Below, in pieces: positions 17,117-25,761 of a stretch of DNA of 64,000 bases. The position numbers and the translations under genes were made by a program. The notes beneath the pieces were generated by a model. The model made no database searches, was not told the DNA's origin, and was given only the letters and a program-made list of their open reading frames with translations. The DNA lies in the NCBI GenBank assembly GCA_964619555.1, contig CAZUDV010000020.1, positions 1 through 64,000 of the forward strand, written 5' to 3'. Each line of letters begins with the position of its first letter. Positions within the stretch are counted from its first letter, which is position 1. The DNA comes from JAGOPY01 sp964619555 (GTDB lineage: Bacteria; Bacteroidota; Bacteroidia; Bacteroidales; JAGOPY01).

Positions 17117-17861
17117 ATCGACCGGTTATGTAATTCTGCGTTTTTTCTTTCGATGGATTGATGAACATGACTTTAGTCTCATTTACTTCTATGAGTTCGC
17201 CGAGGTAAAAGAAAGCGGTATAATCGCTCACCCGGCCGGCCTGCTGCAGATTATGGGTGACGATCATTATGGTGTATTCATTCTTCAGTTCGTGGATGAG
17301 TTCCTCTATTTTAGCCGTGGAAATGGGATCAAGTGCCGATGCTGGCTCGTCCATTAAGATTAAAGTGGGTTCCACTGCCAATGCCCTCGCGATGCAAAGT
17401 CTTTGCTGCTGCCCGCCGGATAGCTCATATGCCGACTTTTTCAGCTTGTCCTTCACTTCATCCCATAATGCCGCATGTTTGAGCGATCTGACAACCACTT
17501 CTTCTATGTAGTTGTTATCCCTTATCCCATTGACCCTCAAACCATATGCCACATTTTCGTAAACCGACTTGGGGAACGGATTCGGTTTTTGAAATACCAT
17601 GCCCACCATTTTCCTGAGCTGATCGATTCTGACATCTTTCGAATTGATATCTTTCCCGTCGACCAGGACTTCCCCTTCAATCCTCACGTGATCGATCAGG
17701 TCGTTCATCCGGTTGAAGAGCCGGAGGAAAGTCGATTTTCCGCAACCGGAAGGACCTATCAGCGCCGTTACAGTTTTCTCAGGAAACGTCAGGCTGATAT
17801 CCTTCAGGGCATGAAAGTCTCCGTAATATAGATTCACATTATTGGCCTGTGCTTTGATCAT
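17109..17861 (-). CDS. pstB: Phosphate ABC transporter ATPase PstB
   Basis: A 250-residue ABC ATPase with Walker A GPSGCGKST (residues 36-44), signature LSGGQQQR, Walker B LILMDEPASALDP and switch His in VTHNLQQA. VEGEVLVDGKDI and VFQKPNPFPKSVYENVAYGL are PstB hallmarks. It energises phosphate import with PstA/PstC at the inner membrane. It lies 9 bases after pstA and overlaps phoU, in a Pho-box-controlled operon. Confidence 0.97.
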   Translation of the reverse strand: MIKAQANNVNLYYGDFHALKDISLTFPEKTVTALIGPSGCGKSTFLRLFNRMNDLIDHVRIEGEVLVDGKDINSKDVRIDQLRKMVGMVFQKPNPFPKSVYENVAYGLRVNGIRDNNYIEEVVVRSLKHAALWDEVKDKLKKSAYELSGGQQQRLCIARALAVEPTLILMDEPASALDPISTAKIEELIHELKNEYTIMIVTHNLQQAGRVSDYTAFFYLGELIEVNETKVMFINPSKEKTQNYITGRFG

Positions 17862-17870
17862 GATCTTTCT

Positions 17871-18728
17871 TTAACTCATTTTGACTTTTTTACCGAGATA
17901 TTTCCTGAGATAACTAGCCGTAAAATTAATAAGCACCACGATGAAAATCAATACCAGGGCAGTTCCATAGGCCATAGGCCTGGAGGCTTCCATGTCAGTG
18001 CCACTGGTACTCAAAACATAGAGGTGATAAGGCAGGGCCATGACCTGGTCGAAAATGCTGCTGGGAAGCCGGGGCAGAAAATAGGCTGCAACGGTGAACA
18101 ATATCGGGGCGGTTTCACCGGAAACCCTACCGATGGACAGGATCAGACCGGTAATGATGTTCGGGAAAGCCACCGGCAGGACGACCCTTTGAATGGTTTG
18201 CAGTTTCGTGGCTCCAAGAGCCAGGCTCCCGACTCTAAGGGAATTGTCGACTGCTTTTAAAGCCTCTTCGGTTGTCCTGATCACAACCGGGAGCACCAGC
18301 AAACCGAGTGTCAGTGAACCGGCAAGGATGGAATCGCCGAATTCCAGGTAATTGACAAATAGCGCCATACCGAAAAGCCCGAACACAATAGAGGGTATGC
18401 CGGCCAGATTGTTGGTCATCATCCGTAAGAAGCGCTTAAACCAGCTGTCTTTCAGATATTCATTGATATAGATCCCCGAAAGTACCCCAACAGGGAATGC
18501 GAAAATCATGCTTCCGACCACCAGCGAGGCAGTGCCCACGATTGCGGGAAAAATTCCGCCGGCTGTCATGCCCTGGTCAGGCATGGCTGTCAGGAATTCC
18601 CAGCTGATCACGCCGATTCCTTTAACCACGATAAAGCCAAGGATCACAAAAAGGAATCCGACCACCATGATACTGATGACGCCGAACAGTGAAAATGCGA
18701 ATGATTGTTTGATCTGTTTTCCGGTCAT
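17871..18728 (-). CDS. pstA: Phosphate ABC transporter permease PstA
   Basis: A 285-residue inner-membrane permease with six predicted TM helices. The EAA loop reads EEALKAVDNSLRVGSLALGA followed by TKLQTIQRVVLP, the coupling segment that contacts PstB. GIPSIVFGLFGMALFV is the typical PstA/PstC helix. The gene overlaps the pstC stop by 4 bases (ATGA), consistent with translational coupling. Confidence 0.95.
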   Translation of the reverse strand: MTGKQIKQSFAFSLFGVISIMVVGFLFVILGFIVVKGIGVISWEFLTAMPDQGMTAGGIFPAIVGTASLVVGSMIFAFPVGVLSGIYINEYLKDSWFKRFLRMMTNNLAGIPSIVFGLFGMALFVNYLEFGDSILAGSLTLGLLVLPVVIRTTEEALKAVDNSLRVGSLALGATKLQTIQRVVLPVAFPNIITGLILSIGRVSGETAPILFTVAAYFLPRLPSSIFDQVMALPYHLYVLSTSGTDMEASRPMAYGTALVLIFIVVLINFTASYLRKYLGKKVKMS

Positions 18729-19930
18729 ATCATCTTGGTTTCCTTGGTTTTGATCAATTCAACGGTAAAATTGATGATGAGCGTGAACAGAAACAGGACA
18801 ATGCCAAGCGCGAACAGCGCACTGAAATGAAGGCCTCCGTAGGGGGATTCACCCAGTTCGGCAGCAATGGTGGCTGGGATGGTCCTGACCGGCACCAGGA
18901 AAGAGTGGGGGATAATGCTCGCATTGCCGGTGACCATCAGAACCGCCATGGTTTCACCGATAGCTCGCCCTATTCCAAGTATGATGGCTGTACTGATCCC
19001 CGAGCTGGCATAAGGCACCGTTACCCTGACAATGGTTTGCCATTTGGTGGCCCCCAGCGCCAGACTGGCTTCCTTCAGGGAACGTGGCGTAGTCCGGAGG
19101 GCATCTTCAGAGATCGTGATGATCGTTGGAAGTGCCATAATTCCCAGCACGATACTGCCTGCCAGGGCTGTTTCCCCGACGTTGAGCCGGAAAAGCTGTT
19201 GAATGAGCGGGACAACGACCACCAGTCCGAAAAATCCGAAAACCACGGATGGAATACCTGCCAGTAATTCCACAAGAGGCTTCAGCAGATTTCTGATCCG
19301 GAAGGAAGTGACCTCCGCCATAAATATAGCGGTTGCCAGGCCAAGCGGCAAAGCAAAAATGATCGCACCGAGCGTTACCAGCAGGGTGCCGGCAATCAGA
19401 GGCCAGATGCCAAAGGCCGGGACCGGTTCAGATGTCGGATACCACTCCTTGCCGCCAATGAATTCTCTGATGGTTATGTTATGAACCGGTACCAGATGGC
19501 CGCTGAAATTTTCCGGTATGTACCTTTCGGCAATATAGACCAGTGATCCCGATGTCCGGCTTACAAATTCATCGATCAGTCTGGGCAGATTTTCCAGTTC
19601 TCCACCCATTTCTTCCTCCGTGAAATAGTTCGGAATATCATTGATGGTCAATAAAATGATGGTATCATTGTTACCGCCGATTTGGTTCCAGTTGGTGATG
19701 TCCTGGTTGAAAATATCTTTAAGCTGTGCGGCACTGATTTCCCTGACTGGATTTTCCCCGTTTACCGCAAATACGTAATCCTTTTCAACCGGTTTGCTGT
19801 TGAACAGGCCAAGGCCTTCCTTAAAAAGAAAGACGATGATCAGGATAACGGTCAGGCTGGTGACCGTACTACTGGAGAATAGTACCCCAACGGCAACTTT
19901 TTCCCAATATCTCCTGATCCTGAAATTCAT
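18725..19930 (-). CDS. pstC: Phosphate ABC transporter permease PstC with an inserted PstS-like loop
   Basis: The ATG at 19930 is chosen because MNFRIRRYWEKV begins the first cytoplasmic segment; the open frame upstream overlaps pstS and is not PstC-like. The product is 401 residues, about 100 longer than the PstC at 44432. TM1 spans about residues 12-36. Residues about 42-150 then form a periplasmic insert containing VNGENPVREISAAQLKDIFN followed by ITNWNQIGG, very similar to PstS text (QIEAIYTGKITNWKEVGG in the adjacent PstS). The normal permease core follows with GIPSVVFGFFG and EDALRTTPRSLKEASLALGA. The insert may be a partial substrate-binding lobe that docks PstS. Confidence 0.93.
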   Translation of the reverse strand: MNFRIRRYWEKVAVGVLFSSSTVTSLTVILIIVFLFKEGLGLFNSKPVEKDYVFAVNGENPVREISAAQLKDIFNQDITNWNQIGGNNDTIILLTINDIPNYFTEEEMGGELENLPRLIDEFVSRTSGSLVYIAERYIPENFSGHLVPVHNITIREFIGGKEWYPTSEPVPAFGIWPLIAGTLLVTLGAIIFALPLGLATAIFMAEVTSFRIRNLLKPLVELLAGIPSVVFGFFGLVVVVPLIQQLFRLNVGETALAGSIVLGIMALPTIITISEDALRTTPRSLKEASLALGATKWQTIVRVTVPYASSGISTAIILGIGRAIGETMAVLMVTGNASIIPHSFLVPVRTIPATIAAELGESPYGGLHFSALFALGIVLFLFTLIINFTVELIKTKETKMI

Positions 19931-19937
19931 AATACGA

Positions 19938-20765
19938 TTAATTAACCGGTACAAACCCGATCTCCGCCACAATTTTCTGCCCTTCAGCCGACATGACATA
20001 ATCCATAAACGGCCTGACAGTATTTTCCACTGTATTAAGGTAGTAGTAATAGAGAGGCCGGGTGATCGGATAGCTCTTGTTTTTCGCATTCTCCACCGTC
20101 GGCTTCACAAAGGTCTTCCCGCCGTCATAACTCACATTGATGGCCTTTATATCCGTTTCCAGATAGGCTAATCCAATATACCCGATTGCCCCCCTGGTCT
20201 GGCTGACCGACTGGACAATGGCACCGGTTGCAGGCATCAATAACGCACCCGGGGCAAAGTTTTTCTTGTTCAGGACATGTTCCCTGAAGAATTCATAGGT
20301 CCCTGAACTGGTTTCCCTGGAATATAGGACTATCTGCTGATCATCTCCACCCACCTCTTTCCAGTTCGTTATCTTACCGGTGTAAATGGCTTCGATCTGT
20401 TCCCTCGTGAGTTGATTCACTTTATTGGATGGATGGACAATAACAGCAAGTGCGTCGAAAGCAATTATTTTTTCCGTAAACACCCGTCCGGCATCCTGTA
20501 ATTTCATCTTTTCATCCATCTTTATTTTTCTGGAAGATTGAGCGATATCCGTGGTCCCGCTCATGAGGGCCGATATGCCGACACCTGAACCGCCTCCGGT
20601 TACCATGATCGATGATCCGGCATTTTTCTTCATATATTCCTCAGCCTCCTTCTGGGTCAGAGGAAGACACGTATCGCTTCCCTTCACTTTAAGGGAAACC
20701 TTCTGTCCCTTCATTCCCGGAACGATAAGGGCTATAATGGCAAAAACTAAAATGATGTTTTTCAT
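19938..20765 (-). CDS. pstS: Phosphate-binding protein PstS
   Basis: A 275-residue periplasmic binding protein with a signal peptide ending GMKGQ. Phosphate-contact motifs are present: KGSDT near residue 28, GGGSGVGI near 58, and SRETSSGT near 148, the last supplying the Arg and Ser-Gly-Thr that clasp phosphate. QIEAIYTGKITNWKEVGGDD is the typical family signature. It delivers phosphate to PstCA. It sits between the porin (36-base gap) and pstC (7-base gap) in the Pho operon. Confidence 0.95.
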   Translation of the reverse strand: MKNIILVFAIIALIVPGMKGQKVSLKVKGSDTCLPLTQKEAEEYMKKNAGSSIMVTGGGSGVGISALMSGTTDIAQSSRKIKMDEKMKLQDAGRVFTEKIIAFDALAVIVHPSNKVNQLTREQIEAIYTGKITNWKEVGGDDQQIVLYSRETSSGTYEFFREHVLNKKNFAPGALLMPATGAIVQSVSQTRGAIGYIGLAYLETDIKAINVSYDGGKTFVKPTVENAKNKSYPITRPLYYYYLNTVENTVRPFMDYVMSAEGQKIVAEIGFVPVN

Positions 20766-20801
20766 ACTGTTAACTTTATTTGGTTACTTAACTTGTTCCT
20801 G

Positions 20802-22151
20802 TCAGAATTTAAATTGTAATCTAAGAGTGAATACATTATCCTTAATATCCTGTGTAAAACCTTTGATACCGCTGGATTCATTCTTCACCAGGTCATAATA
20901 AGCCATGAGCTTGACATTCGAGGTCAATCTCAGATTGTAGCCAAATCCCCAGGTGGTGTACATGATGTCGGCACCTGACAAATTGGTCTTGATCTCCGTA
21001 TCACCGACCGTGATGGATGCTTTCATCCCGTCGCCTTTCACATCGGTGTTCGGATCAAACCAATCATATTTTATAACAATGGAATGCCGGCTCATGCCTA
21101 TGTTCTGGATGAAGTAAACATATCCGCCCTGTACCTTCCTGTTATAAGTATCATTGACACCCAGATCGGGGATGGACCGGTTAAAAGGGCTGATATTGGA
21201 TTTGGCTGTTCCCGGCTGGCTGCCCCTGACATATTCCCCGCGGATCGTGGTTATACCCGGCAGCCAATCCAGGCTTAACTGTGCATCCAGTCCGTAGTAT
21301 TCCCTGTTTGCAAAGGCCCCTTTGTTCGATTCGGTGGAGTCAACCACGAATCCCCCGGTAATTCCGTCAGAGAGAGTGGTAAATTCATACACGTCTTTAG
21401 TCTCCTGAAAATATCCTCCTTTGTAATATGATACACCCAATCCGTACTTTAACTTTTCATTCCCTGTTGTCCTGTTGATGAACAAGTGCCCGAGAAAATC
21501 TTTCCGCGTATCCGTTTCCGGTGCCACTCCGTTGCCTGCGATCAGCCCCAGGTCGAGCCTGATGAAATTCCACCGGGATTCCTTCCTGGGTTGAACCGAA
21601 AGCATGGCGCCCAGGTCCCTTTCACCCGGAAATAAAGTCTGCATGATCCTCGCCCGTTCCGGCGATTCCCTTAAGCTGGATGAATAGGCTATTTCAAATC
21701 CAAAGGGCCGGTTGAAAACACCGCCGGTCAGCGTGAACATTTGAAGCCAGGGATCCTTCAGACTTAAATAGGCATCTTTAAGCGAAACACCTTTCTCCGT
21801 GGCATCGATCTGAATTACAAACTGGGAAAATTCGCCTTCATAAGCCACCTTTATCCGTCCCCGCCTTACCGTAAAACGGTTATCGCTGTTTTTAGGGAAG
21901 CTGCCTCCGGCAAAAGATACTATTCCGTTTGAATCGGCTATTTGAAACTGGGGTTGAATATAACCGCTTATTTTAAGCTTTTTAAAAATATCGAAATCGG
22001 CCTTCAGATTTTCAATATTGGTATTTAAGGTATCAACGACCTCTTTCATATTGGGATCCGGTTTGTCCTGCGGATAAGCCACCCAGGTGGTTCCAAATGA
22101 AATAATCAGGATTGTTATCCGGAAAATTAAAACAATGAAACTTTTTTTCAT
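20802..22151 (-). CDS. OprO/OprP-type phosphate-selective porin
   Basis: A 449-residue outer-membrane protein with a signal peptide ending WVAYPQ, a short helical linker (VVDTLNTNIENLKADFDIFK) and a 16-strand-like barrel. Family landmarks include ISGYIQPQFQIAD, FTVRRGRIKVAYEGEFSQFV near residue 93, DAYLSLKDPWLQMFTLTGGV near 125, FGFEIAYSSSLRESPERARI near 150 and a C-terminal TLRLQFKF ending in Phe. It would admit phosphate to the periplasm. It is the first gene of the Pho operon, directly behind a strong Pho box. Confidence 0.9.
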   Translation of the reverse strand: MKKSFIVLIFRITILIISFGTTWVAYPQDKPDPNMKEVVDTLNTNIENLKADFDIFKKLKISGYIQPQFQIADSNGIVSFAGGSFPKNSDNRFTVRRGRIKVAYEGEFSQFVIQIDATEKGVSLKDAYLSLKDPWLQMFTLTGGVFNRPFGFEIAYSSSLRESPERARIMQTLFPGERDLGAMLSVQPRKESRWNFIRLDLGLIAGNGVAPETDTRKDFLGHLFINRTTGNEKLKYGLGVSYYKGGYFQETKDVYEFTTLSDGITGGFVVDSTESNKGAFANREYYGLDAQLSLDWLPGITTIRGEYVRGSQPGTAKSNISPFNRSIPDLGVNDTYNRKVQGGYVYFIQNIGMSRHSIVIKYDWFDPNTDVKGDGMKASITVGDTEIKTNLSGADIMYTTWGFGYNLRLTSNVKLMAYYDLVKNESSGIKGFTQDIKDNVFTLRLQFKF

Positions 22152-22174
22152 TTAATTGCGTCTTAAATCCTGGT

Positions 22175-22182
22175 GCAAAGTA
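22175..22182 (-). promoter_or_regulatory. Candidate -7 element TACTTTGC of the phosphate operon
   Basis: On the minus strand TACTTTGC lies 24 bases before the porin start and about 21 bases downstream of the Pho box. It is one base short of the ideal TAnnTTTG spacing, which suits an activated promoter. Confidence 0.4.
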
Positions 22183-22203
22183 CCGGCTTGTATATAATCT
22201 GAT

Positions 22204-22231
22204 TATTAAGAAATTGTTAAGAAATTGTTAA
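22204..22231 (-). promoter_or_regulatory. Pho box: three direct repeats, 11-base period
   Basis: Read on the minus strand: TTAACA-N5-TTAACA-N5-TTAATA, with the spacer ATTTC both times, so the repeats recur exactly every 11 bases. Tandem TTAACA hexamers with 11-base spacing are the known binding pattern of PhoB/PhoP-type response regulators. The box lies where an activator upstream of the -7 element would sit and precedes the porin-pst-phoU-kinase operon. Confidence 0.85.
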
Positions 22232-22264
22232 GTAAAATTGTCTATTTAACAGATAATCTGTTAC

Positions 22265-23662
22265 TTATACAATTCTATTCTTCCATTTGCCCCTTCTGAA
22301 GAAATAAAAGGCAGATAAAGTCATGCAGGTTTCTGCAATTAAAATGGAAATGAAGACTCCTGTTTCGTTCATTTTTAAAGAAATGGCCAGCAGGTATGCC
22401 AGGGGTATTTCCAATAGCCAGTAGCAGCAGAGGTTTATCCAGGTGGGTGTGACCGTATCGCCTGCTCCGTTGAGGCTGTTCACCATGACCATTCCCAGTC
22501 CATAGGCAATAAAGCCATAACTCAATATCCGGAGGCATTCGGCTCCGTTTCTTATCACCTCCGCATCATCGATGAATATCCGGATAAACGATGCCGGGAA
22601 CAGCGCGGTGACAATACCCAGCGAGCCAAGGAAAATCATATTGATATAACCGGTGATCCACACAGACCTTTCTGCCCGGTCCGGCCGGTTGGCGCCAAGG
22701 TTCTGTCCCACAAGGGTGGATGTGGCATTGCTGATACCCCACGATGGCAATAACATAAATACCATAACCCTGATCGCAATGGTATATCCTGCCACTACCT
22801 GGCTGCCGTAGATGGAAATTATCCTTACCAGGAATATCCAGCTTGAGGTGGCGATCAGATGTTGTCCGGTAGCTCCTGTAGCCAGTTGCAACAGGTGCCT
22901 GATCAGCTTCCAGTCAGGCTTGAAATATTTTAACCGGAGGCAAACCCGGTGTTTTCCCCTGAACAGCAAATAGAACTGGAACACTACCCCCAATCCGCGA
23001 CCGATTGAGGTGGCTATGGCAGCGCCTTTGATTCCCAGCGCGGGTATGGGTCCAAGGCCAAAGATCAGTAACGGATCCAGAATAATGTTGATGATATTGG
23101 CAAACCAAAGGACCCTCATCGAAATGGCAGCATCCCCCGAACTTCTGAAAATCGCATTATTGATGAATAACAGCATGATCACAATGTTTGTACCGGTTGT
23201 GATCAGTGTATAGGTTCCGTATTTCTCTATTACCCCGGGCTCCATTCCCATCAGGCCCAGCAATTGCCTGTAGAAAATGACCGAAGGTATTGCCAGGAGG
23301 ATGGAAAGGAATGCTCCGGTAAGTATTGCCTGGGCGGCGGAGTGAGATGCCTCTTCCGGGTTCTTTTCGCCGATCCGCCTGGAAATCACCGCGGTAGCCG
23401 CAGTTCCCAGGCCCACCCCAAGGGCATAAACAAGTGTCATCAGCGATTCTGTGATACCGACCACAGCAACCGTCTCTGCCCCGAGTTTTGAAACAAAGTA
23501 AATGTCGGCGATAGCAAATATGGATTCCATTGCCATCTCCAGAACCATGGGAACAGATAAAAGAAAGATCGCCCGGCTGAGTTTTTCACTGGTGAAATCC
23601 CGCTCAGTCCCGGCAATGGCCTCTTTTAGATCGCGTAATATAGTCTTATAACTGACCGGCAA
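22265..23662 (-). CDS. MATE family efflux transporter
   Basis: A 465-residue inner-membrane protein with about twelve TM helices in two similar halves. The first half starts LSVPMVLEMAMESIFAIADI followed by YFVSKLGAETVAVVG; the second has the matching WGISNATSTLVGQNLGANRP segment, both MATE landmarks. Such pumps export cationic drugs or metabolites using Na+ or H+; the substrate is unknown. It lies 6 bases after the EamA gene and is probably co-transcribed with it. Its stop is close to the Pho-operon promoter, with no clear terminator between. Confidence 0.9.
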   Translation of the reverse strand: MPVSYKTILRDLKEAIAGTERDFTSEKLSRAIFLLSVPMVLEMAMESIFAIADIYFVSKLGAETVAVVGITESLMTLVYALGVGLGTAATAVISRRIGEKNPEEASHSAAQAILTGAFLSILLAIPSVIFYRQLLGLMGMEPGVIEKYGTYTLITTGTNIVIMLLFINNAIFRSSGDAAISMRVLWFANIINIILDPLLIFGLGPIPALGIKGAAIATSIGRGLGVVFQFYLLFRGKHRVCLRLKYFKPDWKLIRHLLQLATGATGQHLIATSSWIFLVRIISIYGSQVVAGYTIAIRVMVFMLLPSWGISNATSTLVGQNLGANRPDRAERSVWITGYINMIFLGSLGIVTALFPASFIRIFIDDAEVIRNGAECLRILSYGFIAYGLGMVMVNSLNGAGDTVTPTWINLCCYWLLEIPLAYLLAISLKMNETGVFISILIAETCMTLSAFYFFRRGKWKNRIV

Positions 23663-23668
23663 TTTCCA

Positions 23669-24589
23669 TTATTTTTTTTGAAGGATTACTCCCGTGATGA
23701 TAAAGGCCAGGCCGGCAAGCGTCGCCGGATGAATCGGCTCTCCAACAGTTATGTTTATAATCACCAATGAAATAAAAGGGGCAAAGAAGATCAGGTTGCT
23801 GACTTTGGCGGTGGTGGAGGATAGCTGGAGCCCCTTCAGCCAGAAAACATAGGCTATCCCCATTTCAAACACGCCAATGTAAAGACAACCCAGGAGCGCC
23901 TCCACTGATACGGGCCAGAGATCCCTGTCTGATCCCACCCCCGGGATCATATCTGAAAACAAGAACATATCTCTGACTATTAATATGTTGGCAATTAAAA
24001 TATAGATGAATCCGAACAGGAAGTTTAAAAATAGTTTCACTATCTCGTCGCGTTTGTCTTTCAGGTTAAAGATCCAGAAAAGCGACCAGATTACGGTGCT
24101 GACCAGGGCCAGCGTTACCCCGGCCGGGTTGCTGAATTTCAAGGTCCAGATTTTTCCGCCGGTTCCTATTATGATAATGCCGATGAAACTTATAAAAATT
24201 GCCAGGAATCCTTTCCAGCCTATCTTTTGTCTTAGCAGGAAGAAGGAAAGAACGCTGAGGGTGACAGGCCAGGTGAAATTCAAAACCATGGCCTCCTGCG
24301 TCAGTAATAAATCATATGCCGTAAAGAGAACTATGTAGAATAAAAATGGATTCATCAGTCCGAGCAGGGCGGAATAAAGCAATGGCTTCATCCCGGAGGA
24401 AATGATCAGGTTGTGTTTTTTCCGGACAAGCAGGATGGATCCCAGGACCAACACGGAAACAGCTGATGCTCCTAACAACATCTGGAGTGGAGTGAGGGTT
24501 TTCAGGGTAAGTTTGAAGGCTGATCCGACAGTTGACCACATCAGGACAGCCAGGCCTGCATATAAATAAGCTTTCGATTGTTTTTTCAT
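23669..24589 (-). CDS. EamA/DMT family transporter
   Basis: A 306-residue protein with ten predicted TM helices in two EamA halves. The first half begins YLYAGLAVLMWSTVGSAFKL and contains EAMVLNFTWPVTLSVLSFFL, the second begins TLALVSTVIWSLFWIFNLKD and ends IHPATLAGLAFIITGVILQK. The family exports metabolites and amino acids. It is divergent from the carbamate kinase gene and upstream of the MATE gene, so the pair may act on related compounds; this is inference only. Confidence 0.9.
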   Translation of the reverse strand: MKKQSKAYLYAGLAVLMWSTVGSAFKLTLKTLTPLQMLLGASAVSVLVLGSILLVRKKHNLIISSGMKPLLYSALLGLMNPFLFYIVLFTAYDLLLTQEAMVLNFTWPVTLSVLSFFLLRQKIGWKGFLAIFISFIGIIIIGTGGKIWTLKFSNPAGVTLALVSTVIWSLFWIFNLKDKRDEIVKLFLNFLFGFIYILIANILIVRDMFLFSDMIPGVGSDRDLWPVSVEALLGCLYIGVFEMGIAYVFWLKGLQLSSTTAKVSNLIFFAPFISLVIINITVGEPIHPATLAGLAFIITGVILQKK

Positions 24590-24698
24590 GAAAACGGTCT
24601 GATGAGCAATCCCGCTGCTGATTATCCCAAAAGAGACTCCCGACAGGGCACGAAGATAAAAAATAAACCGGTCCGGACTCCTGAAAGCCTAAATATTG

Positions 24699-24706
24699 TA
24701 GCTTTG
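24699..24706 (+). promoter_or_regulatory. Candidate -7 box TAGCTTTG for carbamate kinase
   Basis: Exact TAnnTTTG on the plus strand, 25 bases before the ATG at 24731. It lies downstream of the alternative longer start at 24578 and so supports the shorter protein. Confidence 0.55.
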
Positions 24707-24730
24707 TGGCTCGAATCCAAATATGCTTGT

Positions 24731-25675
24731 ATGAAAAAATTAGGGGTTGTTGCCTTTGGAGGAAATGCACTGATAGTGGGCAAACAAAAAGGCACCATTG
24801 ATGAGCAGGAAGAAAATGCCTATAAAACCTGTGAGCGTTTGCTGGTTCTGATCAATGCGGGATATGATCTGGTTATCACGCACGGCAATGGGCCCCAGGT
24901 AGGGAATATCATGCTGGCTAATGCTGCCGGTGAAAAACTTTACGGAGTGCCTGAAATGCCTCTCGATATTTCGGTTGCCTACTCCCAGGGATTTATAGGA
25001 TATGTCATCGAACAGCAACTGAGAAATGTTTTCCGGGAAAATGACATCGACCGTGATATCATTACGATTATCACCCAGGTGCTGGTGAATAAGGACGATC
25101 CGGCATTCCAGAATCCGGTGAAACCGATCGGACCTTTCTATACAAAGGATGAAGCCGACAAGATAAGCAACCTGAGCGGAGCTATATTTGCCGAGGACCC
25201 CAGGGGAAGGGGATACAGGAAAGTGGTAGCCTCTCCGCGGCCACTGGTGATCTATAATACCAAGACGATTGAGAGGATTGCCAGGGAAGGCCAGATCGTT
25301 ATTGCAGTGGGAGGGGGAGGCATTCCGGCGTATTATAAGACGGAGCATAAACTCCAGGGGATTGATGCCGTGATAGACAAGGACCATGCTTCGGCATTGC
25401 TGGCCTCGCAAATAGGAGCTTACCGGTTTTTTATCCTGACGGATGTTCCCAAAGTCTGCCTGAATTTTAATACGCCACAGGAAAAATCGATCGACCGGAT
25501 GAACATCGCCCAGGCAAAAAAATACCTGGCCGAAGGACAGTTCACCGAGGGCAGCATGGCCCCTAAGATCCGCGCTGCTATTTACTTTGTGGAGCATAGC
25601 GGCCGGGATGCCATCATTACTCAAACAACACTGCTCGGGATCGATGACGGCGGTACCAGGATCACCATTGTTTAG
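24731..25675 (+). CDS. arcC: Carbamate kinase
   Basis: The ATG at 24731 is chosen because MKKLGVVAFGGNAL is the family N-terminus and a promoter box lies just upstream. The 314-residue enzyme makes ATP and carbamate from carbamoyl phosphate and ADP. Visible motifs are FGGNAL near residue 9, THGNGPQVGN near 55, AVGGGGIPAY near 196 and GSMAPKIRAA near 276, all in the amino-acid kinase fold. It is followed after 86 bases by ornithine carbamoyltransferase, giving a fermentative citrulline-to-ATP route. Arginine deiminase and an arginine/ornithine exchanger are absent from the window. Confidence 0.95.
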   Translation: MKKLGVVAFGGNALIVGKQKGTIDEQEENAYKTCERLLVLINAGYDLVITHGNGPQVGNIMLANAAGEKLYGVPEMPLDISVAYSQGFIGYVIEQQLRNVFRENDIDRDIITIITQVLVNKDDPAFQNPVKPIGPFYTKDEADKISNLSGAIFAEDPRGRGYRKVVASPRPLVIYNTKTIERIAREGQIVIAVGGGGIPAYYKTEHKLQGIDAVIDKDHASALLASQIGAYRFFILTDVPKVCLNFNTPQEKSIDRMNIAQAKKYLAEGQFTEGSMAPKIRAAIYFVEHSGRDAIITQTTLLGIDDGGTRITIV

Positions 25676-25761
25676 CTCCAAATCCAGGTAAAATCAGGTT
25701 TCAATCATATTAAATGGAGAATCTACTAATCCTTAAACCTTTAACTTAAATTCATATAGCT

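Noticed and set aside
24740..25681. 313-residue frame antisense to carbamate kinase
   Set aside because: Shadow of a well-conserved gene; no family features, no promoter, no start context.
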